Assembly (NCBI GenBank): GCA_002256425.1
Contig: NKIZ01000001.1
Coordinates: forward strand, 2,391,001 to 2,455,000
DNA from: Alphaproteobacteria bacterium PA2
GTDB lineage: Bacteria; Pseudomonadota; Alphaproteobacteria; Caulobacterales; Caulobacteraceae
DNA: 64,000 bases
Reading direction: 5' to 3'
Part shown: piece after piece, positions 16,086 through 26,000 of the stretch
Layout: every line of letters begins with the position of its first letter
How positions within the stretch are numbered: the stretch's first letter is position 1
Translations under genes and position numbers: made by a program
Notes under the pieces: generated by a model
Seen by the model: only the letters and a program-made list of their open reading frames with translations
Told to the model about the DNA's origin: nothing
The model's database searches: none

Positions 16086-16206
16086 GTCACCCCGGCGGAG
16101 GCCGGGGTCCAGTTCATAGGGCTGTGAGCGGGTTGTGCGCCCAAGGAGCAGACTTTTCGGACAGGCCGTGACCTATGACCTGGATACCGGCCTTCGCCGG
16201 TATGAC
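16086..16206. repeat. REP doublet (REPIN-like), copy 2
   Basis: A second element of the same length and orientation begins 38 bases after copy 1 ends. It differs mainly in a short stretch after GCTGTGAGC and in a few substitutions (GCGGAGGC for GCGAAGGC). Together the pair fills most of the 398-base gap between the CrtC-like gene and tRNA-Asn. No gene is visible in that gap. Confidence 0.8.
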
Positions 16207-16307
16207 AGGGGGTTGAGGCTGCCACTGGTGCTTCATCCACAACCCAAAAGCCGAACTGGCTTGCGCACCACGGCGGCGCGGTCTATACGCCCGCCCTCTA
16301 ACGATGT

Positions 16308-16383
16308 TCCCCGATAGCTCAGCTGGTAGAGCAGTCGGCTGTTAACCGACTTGTCGCAGGTTCGAGTCCTGCTCGGGGAGCCA
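16308..16383 (+). tRNA. tRNA-Asn (anticodon GTT)
   Basis: A complete 76-base cloverleaf. The acceptor stem TCCCCGA pairs with TCGGGGA, the D arm is GCTC/GAGC, the anticodon arm GTCGG-CTGTTAA-CCGAC carries anticodon GTT, and the T arm GCAGG-TTCGAGT-CCTGC is standard. The discriminator is G and CCA is encoded at 16381-16383. Confidence 0.97.
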
Positions 16384-16443
16384 TCGTCAGACTCTTTCCC
16401 CTGACAACCAGACCCCAACAGCGCAGATGCGCCAGGATGACCC

Positions 16444-17214
16444 ATGGCCTGGACCCGCACCTATGACGAAGCCGAGCCCCAGCGGGTCAATCGCTGGCTG
16501 GCCCAGAACGGCGTCTGCTCCCGGCGTGAAGCCGAATCCCTGATCACCGACGGCCTGGTCAGCATTGATGGCGAGACCGTCGCCGATCCCGGTCGCAAGA
16601 TCAGCCAGGGCCAGACCCTGGTCCTGTCCGACAAGGCCCAGACCCAACTGGCCTCCAGCCTGACGGTCGTGATCCACAAGCCCCCCGGCATTGTCTCCGC
16701 CCACCCTGAGCCCGGTCAGACCCAGGCCAGCGACATCCTGACCCGTAAGGGCTGGCGCGGCGAAGGCCCGGCCCCGACCACACACGACAAGAGCCTGCCG
16801 CCCCTGGGCCGCCTGGACATGGAGTCCCGGGGCCTGCTGATCCTCTCGGAGGACGGCGTCCTGGCCAAGGCGATCATCGGGCCGGACTCTGAGCTGGACA
16901 AGGAATATCTGGTGGAGGTCCGGGGGACCATCACCCCCCAGAAGCTGGGCATGCTGCGCCATGGCCTGCAGCTGGACCGGCGGCAGCTGCGACCGGCCAA
17001 GGTGGATATGGTCGCCGACCAGACCCTCCGCTTCATCCTGACCGAAGGCCGCAACCGCCAGATCCGCCGCATGTGCGATCTGGTCAGCCTGAACGTCGTG
17101 GATCTTCACCGCATCCGCATCGGTCCGTTGGGGCTTGGCGACCTGCCGGAGGGCGCCTGGCGCGCCCTGACCCCCAGTGAGCGGGCCCAGTTCCTGTCGG
17201 CGAAGAGAAGCTAG
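16444..17214 (+). CDS. rluF: 23S rRNA pseudouridine synthase, RluF-like
   Basis: A 256-residue enzyme of the RsuA/RluB/E/F family. An N-terminal S4 RNA-binding domain (about 12-60, with RVNRWLAQNGVCSRREAESLI split as RVNRWLAQNGVCSRREA) precedes the catalytic domain. The catalytic aspartate is D125 in GRLDMES. RluF is favoured over RluB or RsuA because the late motif reads FILTEGRNRQIRRMC, close to the RluF form. It would convert a uridine of 23S rRNA helix 80 to pseudouridine. It begins 60 bases after tRNA-Asn and converges with the next gene, overlapping by 4 bases. The target site is inferred. Confidence 0.82.
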   Translation: MAWTRTYDEAEPQRVNRWLAQNGVCSRREAESLITDGLVSIDGETVADPGRKISQGQTLVLSDKAQTQLASSLTVVIHKPPGIVSAHPEPGQTQASDILTRKGWRGEGPAPTTHDKSLPPLGRLDMESRGLLILSEDGVLAKAIIGPDSELDKEYLVEVRGTITPQKLGMLRHGLQLDRRQLRPAKVDMVADQTLRFILTEGRNRQIRRMCDLVSLNVVDLHRIRIGPLGLGDLPEGAWRALTPSERAQFLSAKRS

Positions 17215-18389
17215 ACCGACTGACCGGCCGACCAGCCGCTGGCCCAGGCCCACTGGAAGTTATAGCCCCCCAGCCAGCCGGTGACGTCCACCACCTCGCC
17301 TATGAAGAACAGCCCCTTGACCGCTTTGGCCTCCAGGGTCCGGCTGTCGAGGCCCTCTGTATCGACCCCGCCCAGGGTGACCTCGGCCGTGCGATAGCCT
17401 TCAGACCCCACAGGCTTGACCCGCCAGTGATTGACCGCGTCGGCCAGCCTGCGAAGCACCTTGTCTGAGCAATCGGCGATATTGCCCTTCAGCCCTTCGG
17501 CTTCCACCAGATGCTGGGCCAGCCGCTTGGGCACCAGGGTCGCCAGGACCGTATGCGGCGATTGCCGGGGCTGGTCTGTCCTTGCGGCGCGAAGGGCGGC
17601 GAAGGCGTCGACGCCGGGCGCCATGTCCAGCTCGATTTCCTCGCCCTCCCGCCAGTAGGACGAGATCTGCAGGATCGCCGGGCCGGACAGGCCGCGGTGG
17701 GTGAAGAGCATGGCCTCGGCAAACTTCGCCTTGCCGGCCTTGGCCAGGGCGTCCAGGGCGATGCCCGTGAGCCCTTTGAGGCGTTCCAGCAGGCCGACTT
17801 CAAAGGTCAGGGGCACCAGGGCCGGACGGGTCTCGGTGACCGCAAGGCCGAACTGCCGGGCCACATCATAGCCAAACCCTGTGGCGCCCATCTTGGGAAT
17901 GGACTTGCCGCCCGACGCAATGACCAGGGACTGGCAGGCGATCTCGCCACCGTTCAGTTCCATCCGGAAGCCGGCTTCGCTGCGGACAATGTCGGTGACA
18001 GTCGATGACAGCCGAAGGCTGACGCCCGCCTGCCGCATGTCGGTCAGGAGGCCGTCAATGATCTCCTTCGCCGAGCCGTCGCAGAACAATTGGCCAAGGG
18101 TCTTTTCGTGCCAGGCTATGCCGTGCCGCTCTACCCAGGCGATGAAGTCGGCCGGGCGATAGCGTCGCAGGGCCGATATGGCGAAGCGCGGATTCTGCGA
18201 GAGGAAGTTCTCGGGCCGGACATTGCGGTTGGTGAAGTTGCACCGACCGCCACCGGAAATGCGGATCTTCTCGCCGGGCGCCTTGGCGTGATCAATCACC
18301 AGCACCCGACGGCCGCGCTTGCCGGCCTCGATGGCGCACATCATGCCGGCTGCGCCCGCGCCAATGACGACGACGTCGAAGGTCTCCAC
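17211..18389 (-). CDS. NAD(P)/FAD-dependent oxidoreductase, BaiN/HI0933 family
   Basis: A 392-residue flavoprotein. The N-terminus has a Rossmann FAD motif, VVVIGAGAAGMMCAIEAGKRG (split: VVVIGAGAAG then MMCAIEAGKRG), followed by the family mark ISGGGRCNFTN around residue 45-55. The C-terminus reads FIGEVVDVTGWLGGYNFQWAW, also typical. Members are widespread and annotated variously as aminoacetone oxidase or BaiN; the physiological reaction is mostly unclear. The start is GTG. It lies 22 bases downstream of efp on the same strand, so cotranscription with efp is likely but no functional link is known. Confidence 0.85.
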   Translation of the reverse strand: METFDVVVIGAGAAGMMCAIEAGKRGRRVLVIDHAKAPGEKIRISGGGRCNFTNRNVRPENFLSQNPRFAISALRRYRPADFIAWVERHGIAWHEKTLGQLFCDGSAKEIIDGLLTDMRQAGVSLRLSSTVTDIVRSEAGFRMELNGGEIACQSLVIASGGKSIPKMGATGFGYDVARQFGLAVTETRPALVPLTFEVGLLERLKGLTGIALDALAKAGKAKFAEAMLFTHRGLSGPAILQISSYWREGEEIELDMAPGVDAFAALRAARTDQPRQSPHTVLATLVPKRLAQHLVEAEGLKGNIADCSDKVLRRLADAVNHWRVKPVGSEGYRTAEVTLGGVDTEGLDSRTLEAKAVKGLFFIGEVVDVTGWLGGYNFQWAWASGWSAGQSV

Positions 18390-18411
18390 GCCGTCGCCCC
18401 TGATCCTGTTC

Positions 18412-18978
18412 CTAGTCCTTGGCGCGTTCCTGATAGGAGAAGTCGTCGGTCAGGATCACGACGCGGGTGCCCGCAGCGATATAGGGCGGCACCATGACCC
18501 GCGCGCCATTGGTCAGGATGGCGGGCTTGTAGGAGGACGAGGCCGTCTGGTTCTTCACCGCAGGCTCAGTCTCGGAGATTTCCAGGGTCACCAGGCGCGG
18601 CAGTTCCATGGCGATGGGAACACCCTCATGGGTCGAAAGGGTCACGGTCATGCCGTCAGCCAGCCACAGGGCGGAGTCGCCGACCACGTCTTCCGTCGCC
18701 GTCACCTGATCGAAGGTTTCCGGGTTCATGAAGTGAAAGCCGTCGCCGTCCTGGTAGAGGAAGTTGTAGTTGCGGTCGTCCACGAAGGCGCGCTCGACCT
18801 GCTCGGTGGTGCGCCAGCGTTCCGACACCTTCACCCCATCGGAGATCCGGCGCATGTTCAGCTGGGTCACCGGAGTGCCCTTGCCAGGGTGGATGTTTTC
18901 GGCGGTCAGAACGACATAGAGCTTGCCCTCCATATCAACGACGGCGCCTTTACGCAGAGAGCTGGCGGCTACTTTCAC
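18412..18978 (-). CDS. efp: Translation elongation factor P
   Basis: A 188-residue protein with the three-domain EF-P layout. It helps ribosomes through consecutive prolines. The modified residue is K33 in the loop HPGKGTP, matching E. coli K34, so this EF-P is of the lysylated type. This fits the presence of epmA and epmB starting 141 bases away on the other strand. Start codon GTG with an AGGAAG site upstream. The divergent arrangement with its own modification genes makes shared regulation plausible. Confidence 0.96.
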   Translation of the reverse strand: MKVAASSLRKGAVVDMEGKLYVVLTAENIHPGKGTPVTQLNMRRISDGVKVSERWRTTEQVERAFVDDRNYNFLYQDGDGFHFMNPETFDQVTATEDVVGDSALWLADGMTVTLSTHEGVPIAMELPRLVTLEISETEPAVKNQTASSSYKPAILTNGARVMVPPYIAAGTRVVILTDDFSYQERAKD

Positions 18979-19119
18979 GGCGATCTTCCTCGTCTCTTCG
19001 CGCGGTCACAGGAACCGGGCGCGAATGTGCTAAACAAATCAGTTCCCGCGCACCTATACGATTGCGGATGAAATCTCCAGTCGCGCAGGCCTTTTGCGCT
19101 CCATTCATGGGCCCTTCTC

Positions 19120-20187
19120 GTGTCTCAGCCGAAATCTTCCCCCTGGTGGAGTCCCGACCGGCACGCTGACCGCCGCCCCCTTCTGCTGGCGCGCAACGCG
19201 ATCACCCGGGCCGTGCGGGACTGGTTTGACGCCCGGGACTTTGTCGAGGTCGAGGTCGCGGCCCTGCAGGTCTCGCCGGGCAATGAGGCCCATCTTCACG
19301 CCTTCGCCACCGAGGCCCTGAGCCTGGAAGGCGGTCGAGCGCCCCTCTATCTGCACACCTCGCCGGAATTTGCCTGCAAGAGCCTGCTGGCGGCCGGGGA
19401 GCAGCGGATCTTCAGCCTAGGCAAGGTCTGGCGGAATCGTGAGCGCGGTCCCCTGCACCATCCGGAATTCACCATGCTGGAATGGTACCGGGTAGGTGAG
19501 GACTATCAGCAGCTCATGGCCGACTGCGCCGACCTCATGGCCCTGGCGGCGGCAACCACAGGCGCGAAGGCCTTCCGGTTCCGCGACCGCACCTGCGATC
19601 CTTTTGCCGAGCCCCAGCGCCTGACCCTGGCCGGGGCCTTTGCCGACATGGCCGGGATCGACCTGCTGGCGAGCATCGACCAGGAAGGCGCCACGAACCG
19701 GGACCAACTGGCCGGCGCCGCGGAGGCCGCCGGAATCCGGGTGGCCGGAGACGACACCTGGGCTGATGTCTTCAGCCGGGTCCTGGTGGAAAAGATCGAG
19801 CCCCATCTGGGCATGGGCCGCCCCACCCTGCTCTGCGAATATCCGGTCCCCGAGGCGGCCCTGGCCCGCCCCTGCCCCCACGATCCCCGGGTGTCGGAGC
19901 GGTTCGAGCTCTATGCCTGCGGGGTGGAACTGGCCAATGCCTTCGGCGAACTGACCGACCCGGTGGAGCAGCGGAAGCGCCTCAATGCCGAGATGGACGA
20001 GAAGGCCCGGATCTATGGCGAGCGCTATCCCGTGGACGAAGACTTCCTGAGCGCCCTGGCGATCATGCCGCCAGCCTCAGGAAGCGCCCTGGGGCTGGAC
20101 CGGCTGGTCATGCTGGCTGTGGGGGCCGACCGGATCGACCAGGTCCTATGGACCCCTGTGGCCGACCAGACTGGCGTCCAGGGCTGA
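19120..20187 (+). CDS. epmA: EF-P lysine lysyltransferase
   Basis: A 355-residue class II lysyl-tRNA synthetase paralogue lacking the anticodon-binding domain. It attaches beta-lysine to the conserved lysine of EF-P. Class II motif 2 is seen as GKVWRNRERGPLHHPEFTMLEWYR (split: GKVWRNRERG, then HHPEFTMLEWYR) and motif 3 as GSALGLDRLVML near residue 325. The start is GTG. It is divergent from efp and 10 bases upstream of epmB, which together supply the full lysylation route except for the optional hydroxylase EpmC, not seen here. Confidence 0.94.
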   Translation: MSQPKSSPWWSPDRHADRRPLLLARNAITRAVRDWFDARDFVEVEVAALQVSPGNEAHLHAFATEALSLEGGRAPLYLHTSPEFACKSLLAAGEQRIFSLGKVWRNRERGPLHHPEFTMLEWYRVGEDYQQLMADCADLMALAAATTGAKAFRFRDRTCDPFAEPQRLTLAGAFADMAGIDLLASIDQEGATNRDQLAGAAEAAGIRVAGDDTWADVFSRVLVEKIEPHLGMGRPTLLCEYPVPEAALARPCPHDPRVSERFELYACGVELANAFGELTDPVEQRKRLNAEMDEKARIYGERYPVDEDFLSALAIMPPASGSALGLDRLVMLAVGADRIDQVLWTPVADQTGVQG

Positions 20188-20197
20188 CCTGGGCCAT

Positions 20198-21238
20198 ATG
20201 CGCCCCATGGACGCTCCTGTCACACTTCGCTCGGCCCGGGCCCTCTCCGCAGCCGGACTGATTGCGCCGGAAGCCCTGCCGGAACTCGAGCAGGTCGCAG
20301 CGAAGTATGCGGTGGCGATCACCCCGGCCATGGCGGACCTCATCGAGGAGCCGGACGACCCCATCGGCCTTCAATTCCTGCCCCAGGCCGCGGAACTGGC
20401 GCAGACGCCGCAGGAATCCGCCGACCCGGTCGGCGATGACCGGTTCTCGCCGGTTCCGGGCATTGTCCACCGCTATCCCGACCGCGCCCTGCTGAAGATC
20501 ACCCATACCTGCGCCGTCTATTGCCGGTTCTGCTTCCGGCGGGAAATGGTGGGCCCTGACGGCTTGAAGCCCCTCGACGGCGCAGCCCTGGACGCGGCCC
20601 TCGCCTATCTGGCGGACCACAATGAGATCTGGGAGGTCATTGTCACGGGCGGAGACCCCTTCATCCTGTCGCCGCGGCGGATTTCAGACCTGATGTCCCG
20701 CCTGGCCGCCATCGATCATGTGAAGGTGGTGCGCTTCCACACCCGTGTGCCGGTGGTCGACCCGGAGAAGATCACACCCGATCTGGTCGCCGCCCTGCGG
20801 TCTGCGGACAAGGCCGTCTATGTGGCCCTTCACGCCAATCACCTGAGGGAGCTGACGCCTGCCGCCCGGTCAGCCTGTGCAAGGCTGATCGATGGCGGCG
20901 TGCCCATGCTGAGCCAGACCGTCCTTCTCAAGGGGATCAATGACACCCCCGATGCCCTGGGCGCCCTGATGCGCGGCTTTGTCGAGAGCAGGATCAAGCC
21001 CTACTACCTGCACCATCCGGATCATGCCCCGGGCACAGGCCACTTCAGGACGACCATCGCCGAGGGACAGGAAATCCTGCGGGCCCTGCGCGGCCGCTAT
21101 TCCGGACTCTGTCTGCCGACCTACATCCTCGACATCCCCGACGGGCACGGCAAGGTGCCTATCGGGCCGGACTATCTGTCAGAAGGTCAGGTGGCGGACC
21201 CAAGGGGCGCGCTGCACCCCTATCCGCCCAGATCCTGA
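20198..21238 (+). CDS. epmB: EF-P (R)-beta-lysine-forming 2,3-aminomutase
   Basis: A 346-residue radical-SAM enzyme that converts lysine to (R)-beta-lysine for EF-P modification. The [4Fe-4S] cysteines are C105, C109 and C112 in CAVYCRFC. The PLP lysine is expected in DGHGKVPIGPDYL near residue 313. It follows epmA by 10 bases, so the two form an operon. A second in-frame ATG three codons in (MDAPV) is an alternative start; neither has a strong ribosome site. The gene ends directly against the stop of gloA on the opposite strand. Confidence 0.93.
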   Translation: MRPMDAPVTLRSARALSAAGLIAPEALPELEQVAAKYAVAITPAMADLIEEPDDPIGLQFLPQAAELAQTPQESADPVGDDRFSPVPGIVHRYPDRALLKITHTCAVYCRFCFRREMVGPDGLKPLDGAALDAALAYLADHNEIWEVIVTGGDPFILSPRRISDLMSRLAAIDHVKVVRFHTRVPVVDPEKITPDLVAALRSADKAVYVALHANHLRELTPAARSACARLIDGGVPMLSQTVLLKGINDTPDALGALMRGFVESRIKPYYLHHPDHAPGTGHFRTTIAEGQEILRALRGRYSGLCLPTYILDIPDGHGKVPIGPDYLSEGQVADPRGALHPYPPRS

Positions 21239-21679
21239 TTACCAGGCGCCGATATTCGGCATGGATGTCCAGGGCTCGGCCGGGGCCAGGGCCGGTCCCG
21301 CCTGAAGCAACTCGACGGAAATTCCGTCCGGCGAGCGGACAAAGGCCATGCGGCCATCCCGGGGCGGCCTGTTGATCACCACGCCGCCCGCCTCGAGCCG
21401 GGCGCAGGTCTCGTAGATATTGTCGACAGCATAGGCCAGATGGCCGAAATTCCGGCCGCCCTGATAGTCTTCGGTGTCCCAGTTGAAGGTCAGCTCGACG
21501 GTGGGCGCACGACCAGCCCTGGCCATCTCCAGATCCTCGGGCGCGCACAGGAAGACCAGGGTGAAACGCCCGGCCGGGCTTTCCGACCGCGAGACCTCCA
21601 TCAGGCCCAGCTTGTTGCAGTAGAAGTCCAGGGAGGCCTCGAGGTCCTTCACCCGGACCATGGTGTGCAGATACTTCAT
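21239..21679 (-). CDS. gloA: Lactoylglutathione lyase (glyoxalase I)
   Basis: A 146-residue VOC-fold metalloenzyme that isomerises the methylglyoxal-glutathione hemithioacetal to S-lactoylglutathione. The four metal ligands expected for glyoxalase I are H5, E62, H80 and E123, all in the right setting ([27 protein letters not shown]). A C-terminal tail of about 20 residues follows the last ligand. Single-domain length fits the bacterial Ni-dependent form. It is transcribed alone, converging with epmB and divergent from the RND exporter genes. Confidence 0.9.
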   Translation of the reverse strand: MKYLHTMVRVKDLEASLDFYCNKLGLMEVSRSESPAGRFTLVFLCAPEDLEMARAGRAPTVELTFNWDTEDYQGGRNFGHLAYAVDNIYETCARLEAGGVVINRPPRDGRMAFVRSPDGISVELLQAGPALAPAEPWTSMPNIGAW

Positions 21680-21762
21680 GCGCGTCTTTCCTTCGACCGG
21701 TCACTGAGAGGGGAAATGCGCTTCCGCCGAAAGGGATGCAAGAGCCGGAAATACTCAGCCGC

Positions 21763-21779
21763 TCACGGATCATCCGTGA
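21763..21779. promoter_or_regulatory. Perfect 17-base palindrome, candidate operator
   Basis: TCACGGATCATCCGTGA has 8-base arms around a central C. It lies in the 246-base gap between divergent gloA and the RND adaptor gene, about 150 bases before the latter. Symmetry and place fit a dimeric regulator site. No regulator gene is adjacent. The rest of this gap shows nothing else. Confidence 0.45.
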
Positions 21780-21925
21780 TGCCAGGGCCACATTCTGTCC
21801 GAGAATTCATTTGTTTCCCGTGCCTTCTGGCTCCACTCCTCGGCGCAGACTAGGGTCAAAGCGCGCCAGGGATGCTGATTCCGCAGCTTTCAATTTTTGG
21901 GTGCGCTGGTTTGGGAACGGGCTGA

Positions 21926-23002
21926 ATGCGCTTGAAGTCCTCGCAGGTTTTTGCGATCGCCGTTGGCCTCGTCGTGGTGGCCTTTTTCGTGATCGGCAGC
22001 GTCATCAATGGCGTGAAGGAACACAGTCCAAAGCCCAAGACGGCTACAGCGGCTGATACGCGCCCTCTGGCGACCGTTCAGGTGACCGACACCCCCGAAG
22101 AACTCCACCCCTACACTGTGGCCATACGGGGTCGCACCGAGGCCGCCCGCAGCGTGGTGGTGCGGTCTGAGACGGCGGGCATTGTTTCCCAGACCCCCGC
22201 GGTGGAAGGCAGTCTGGTCAGCAAGGGGCAGGTCCTTTGCCGCCTGAATGTCGACGCCCGGGCCGCGAGCCTGGATCAGGCGAAAGCCGCCCTGAAGTCA
22301 CGGATCCTGACCCAGCAGGCTTCCGCAGAACTGGCGGCCAAGGGATATCGCTCCAAGACCCAGCTGCTGCAGGATCAGGCCGCTCTGGATGGCGCCAAGG
22401 CTGCCGTGCGTCAGGCCGAAATCGCCCTGGAGCAGACCAATATCCGGGCTCCCTTTGCGGGCTCCTTCGACAAGCGCGACGCCGAAGTCGGCGCCTATCT
22501 GGCGCCGGGGCAAGCCTGCGGCACGGTGATCGAGCTGAGCCCCATCCTCATCGTCGGCGACATTCCTGAATCCGATGTCTCGAAATTCGTGGTCGGGGCG
22601 CCCGCCGTGGCGAAACTGATCTCGGGCGAGGTCCTTTCGGGCCATGTGCGCTACCTGGCCCGCGATGCGGATCCCCAGACGCGTACCTACCATCTCGAAG
22701 TGACCGCTCTGAATCCCGGCTTGAAGGCGCGGTCAGGTCTGTCTGCGGACCTTCGGATTTCCGCCGGCGCCGGGCCTGCCCACCGGATCCCGATCTCGAC
22801 CCTGGTGCTTGACGCCGCAGGTCGCCAGGGCGTGCGGTTTGTCGGGCCAGGAGATGTGGTCGCCTTCGCGCCTGTGACCGTGATCGAGGAAACCGACAAG
22901 GGCATCTATGTGTCGGGCCTGAAGGGGCCGACGCGGCTGATTACGGTCGGTCAGTCCTATGTGGCTGAAGGGCAGAAGGTTCGGGTCGGTCCGGCGCGCT
23001 AG
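21926..23002 (+). CDS. RND efflux periplasmic adaptor subunit
   Basis: A 358-residue membrane-fusion protein. Residues 7-28 are an uncleaved-looking hydrophobic anchor. The lipoyl halves appear as VVVRSETAGIVSQTPAVEGSLVSKGQ (about 74-99; GIVSQ and G-V-KGQ typical) and TNIRAPFAGSFDKRDAEVG (about 170-188), flanking a short helical hairpin (about 108-165). A beta-barrel and membrane-proximal part follow. It bridges the RND pump and an outer-membrane channel. The pump gene follows after 73 bases. No outer-membrane factor gene is present, so a channel from elsewhere must be borrowed. Confidence 0.9.
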   Translation: MRLKSSQVFAIAVGLVVVAFFVIGSVINGVKEHSPKPKTATAADTRPLATVQVTDTPEELHPYTVAIRGRTEAARSVVVRSETAGIVSQTPAVEGSLVSKGQVLCRLNVDARAASLDQAKAALKSRILTQQASAELAAKGYRSKTQLLQDQAALDGAKAAVRQAEIALEQTNIRAPFAGSFDKRDAEVGAYLAPGQACGTVIELSPILIVGDIPESDVSKFVVGAPAVAKLISGEVLSGHVRYLARDADPQTRTYHLEVTALNPGLKARSGLSADLRISAGAGPAHRIPISTLVLDAAGRQGVRFVGPGDVVAFAPVTVIEETDKGIYVSGLKGPTRLITVGQSYVAEGQKVRVGPAR

Positions 23003-23075
23003 ACGCTGACGGGCGATATTCCAGAGGTTTGGGGTTGCCTGGCGTTATCCGGCGGCCCTCGGGGAGACGAAGATC

Positions 23076-26000
23076 ATGATCGGTCCCTTGATCGACGGTG
23101 CGATCAAACGGCGCAAGGTGGTTCTGGGCGTGACCCTGATCGCCGGGCTGTTTGGCCTGTTCGCCTATCTGAACATGCCCCGGGAAGCCCAGCCCGACAT
23201 CAAGATCCCCTTCGTCAGCGTGGTGGTTCCCTATCCCGGGGTCAGCCCGGAAGACGCCGAACGCCTGCTGGTCAAACCCCTCGAGACCAACCTTCAGAGC
23301 ATTGAAGGCCTGAAGGAAATGAACGCCGTGGCCCGGCAGGGCATGGCGGTGGTCTCCCTGGAGTTCGAGGCGGACTTCAACCAGGACAAGGTCCTGAGCG
23401 ACGTTCGGGCCAAGGTCGATCTGGCCAGGGGGCGCTTCCCGCCCGACGCCGAAGAACCCATCATCCAGGAAGCCAACTTCTCCGGCGATCCGGTCATCGG
23501 CATCATCCTCTCCGGGCAGGCGCCGGAACGGGAACTGATGCGGGTGACCCGCGACCTGAAGCAGAGGCTGGAGTCCGTGCCAGGGGTGCTTGAGGCCGAC
23601 CTTTCGGGCGGACGCGAAGAGTTCCTGGAAGTCACCATCGACCCCCTCCGGATGGAGGCCTACAATGTCACGCCCGGCGAGATCTCGCAGACCATAGCCC
23701 GCAACAACCAGCTGATTCCTGCAGGCGACATGCTGTCGGGCGGCGGCAAGTTCGCCGTCAAGATTCCTGGCGTTGTCGAAAAGCCCGAAGACATTCTCGC
23801 CCTGCCCATCAAGCGCGCCGGCGACCGGCTTATTACAGTCGGCGACATCGGCGATGTCAGGCGGACCTTCAAGGACGCCAGCTTCATCGCCCGCTTCGAC
23901 GGCCAACCTGCCTATTCGCTGGAAGTTTCCAAGCGTTCCGGGGCCAATATCCTGGATACCGTGAAGCGGATCCGGGAGACCGTGGAAAGCGAAGAGAAGC
24001 GATGGCCTTCGACAATCCGCGCCTCCTACACCTTTGATGAGAGCGACTTCATCGGCCGGACCCTTCTGGTGCTGGAGGGAGGGCTGATCTCGGCGGCTAT
24101 TCTGGTGATGATCATCATCGTCGCCAGCCTGGGGGTCAGGCAGGGCCTGATGGTCGGCCTGGCCATTCCGGCCTGCTTTACCCTGGCCTTCCTCATGCTC
24201 AACGCCATGCATGTGACCCTCAACCAGATGGTGATGTTCGGCATGGTGCTGGCGGTCGGCATTCTGGTGGACGGCGGCATTGTGGTTGTGGAGTACGCCG
24301 ACCGGAAGATGGCCGAAGGCCTCAGCCGGGAAGACGCCTTCGCCGCCGCCGGCAAGCGCATGTTCTGGCCGGTGCTGAACGGCACCCTGACCACCCTGTG
24401 CGCCTTCCTGCCCTTCATGTTCTGGAATTCAATCGCCGGGAAGTTCATGAGCTTCCTGCCGCTGACCCTGTTCTTCGTGCTGGGCGCCTCGATCTTCGTC
24501 GCCCTGATCTTCACCCCGGCCCTGGGATCCATATTCGCCCGGGAAGCGGCGGTGGACGAAGAGCATCTGGCGGAAATCGAAAAGTCAGAGCGGGGCGATC
24601 CCCGCGAAATGGCCGGCTTCATGGGCTGGTACGCCCGGACCATCAGCTATCTTGGCGAGCATCCCTTGCGGGTCATGGCCGGAACCCTGTTTGTCATCGT
24701 GGCCGTATTCATGTGGTTCGGAAGCACGAAGCACAGGACCGAATTCTTCCTCGACCAGGACCCTGAATTTGTCGCGGTCTATGTCAAAGGGCGGGGCAAC
24801 ATGTCCGCCCCGACCCAGGACGTTCTGGTTCGGGAGGTCGAAAATCGCCTGGTCGGGATCAAGGGCGTGCAGTCGCTCTATGTCCGCACGGGCTCGGCCA
24901 GCCCGGGTGGTGGGCGCAACCAGACCCCCAATGACACCATTGGCCGCATCCAGGTCGAGTTCCTGAAATACGAGGACCGCAAGGCCCTGGGCCTGCGAGG
25001 CAAGGACATCGCCACCGAGGTCCGCAAGCGGGTCGCAGACCTGTCCGGATTGCAGGTCGAGGTGCGGGAACCCCAGGGCGGGCCGCCAACAGGCAAGGCC
25101 ATCCAGGTTCAGTTAAGGGGCCCCGACCCCGCCGCCCTGAACCGCGCCGCCGACCTGATCGAAGCCAAGCTCAAGGCTGACCCCCAGCTGATCGAACTGG
25201 AAGACAACCGCACGGCCCCGGGCATTGAATGGTCCCTGGCTGTCGATCGCGAGGCCGCCGGCCGCTACGGCGTCGACGTGGTCTCCGTCGGTCAGGCGAT
25301 CCAGTACCTCACGGGCGGCGTCCTGGTCGGACGTTTCAGGCCGGACGACGCCGAGGACGAACTGGACATCCGGGTGCGGTTCAAGCCTGAAGGTCGAAAC
25401 GCCGCCGCATTCCAGAACCTGAAGATCCCGACAGCCCAGGGTCCGGTTCCGCTCAGCTATTTCGTCAAGAGCGTTCCAGCCCAGCAGGTCACCAGCATCC
25501 AGCGTCGTGACAGCCAGCGCCTGGTCCTTGTGCAGGCCAACACACTCCCCGGTGTCGCCGCCAATCAGAAGATCGCCGAGTTGAAGCCCTGGCTGGAAAA
25601 GGCGGGTCTTGATGACTCGGTCCGGTGGAAGTTCACCGGGGCGGACGAAGAAGGTCAGCAGGCCGTGGTCTTCTTCATGACCGCCATTGCGGCATCCCTG
25701 TTCATGATGATGATCATCCTGCTGTGGCAGTTCAACAGCTTCTATGGGGTGGTGGTCACCCTGTCGGCGGTGATCCTGTCGACGGTAGGCGTCCTGCTGG
25801 GTGTGCAGGTCAACCTGTTCCACACCTTCGACTACATCTCGGTGATCATGCTGGGCACAGGCGTTGTGGCCCTGGCCGGGGTGGTCGTCGGCCACAACAT
25901 CGTTCTGGTCGACACCTTCTATCAGCTGAGACAGCAGGGGTTTGAGGCCGATGAAGCCGCCGTGCGGGCGGCAACCCAGCGATTCCGGCCGGTCATGTTG

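Noticed and set aside
15926..16206. CRISPR array
   Set aside because: Only two long, REP-bounded units without unique regular spacers; no cas genes nearby.
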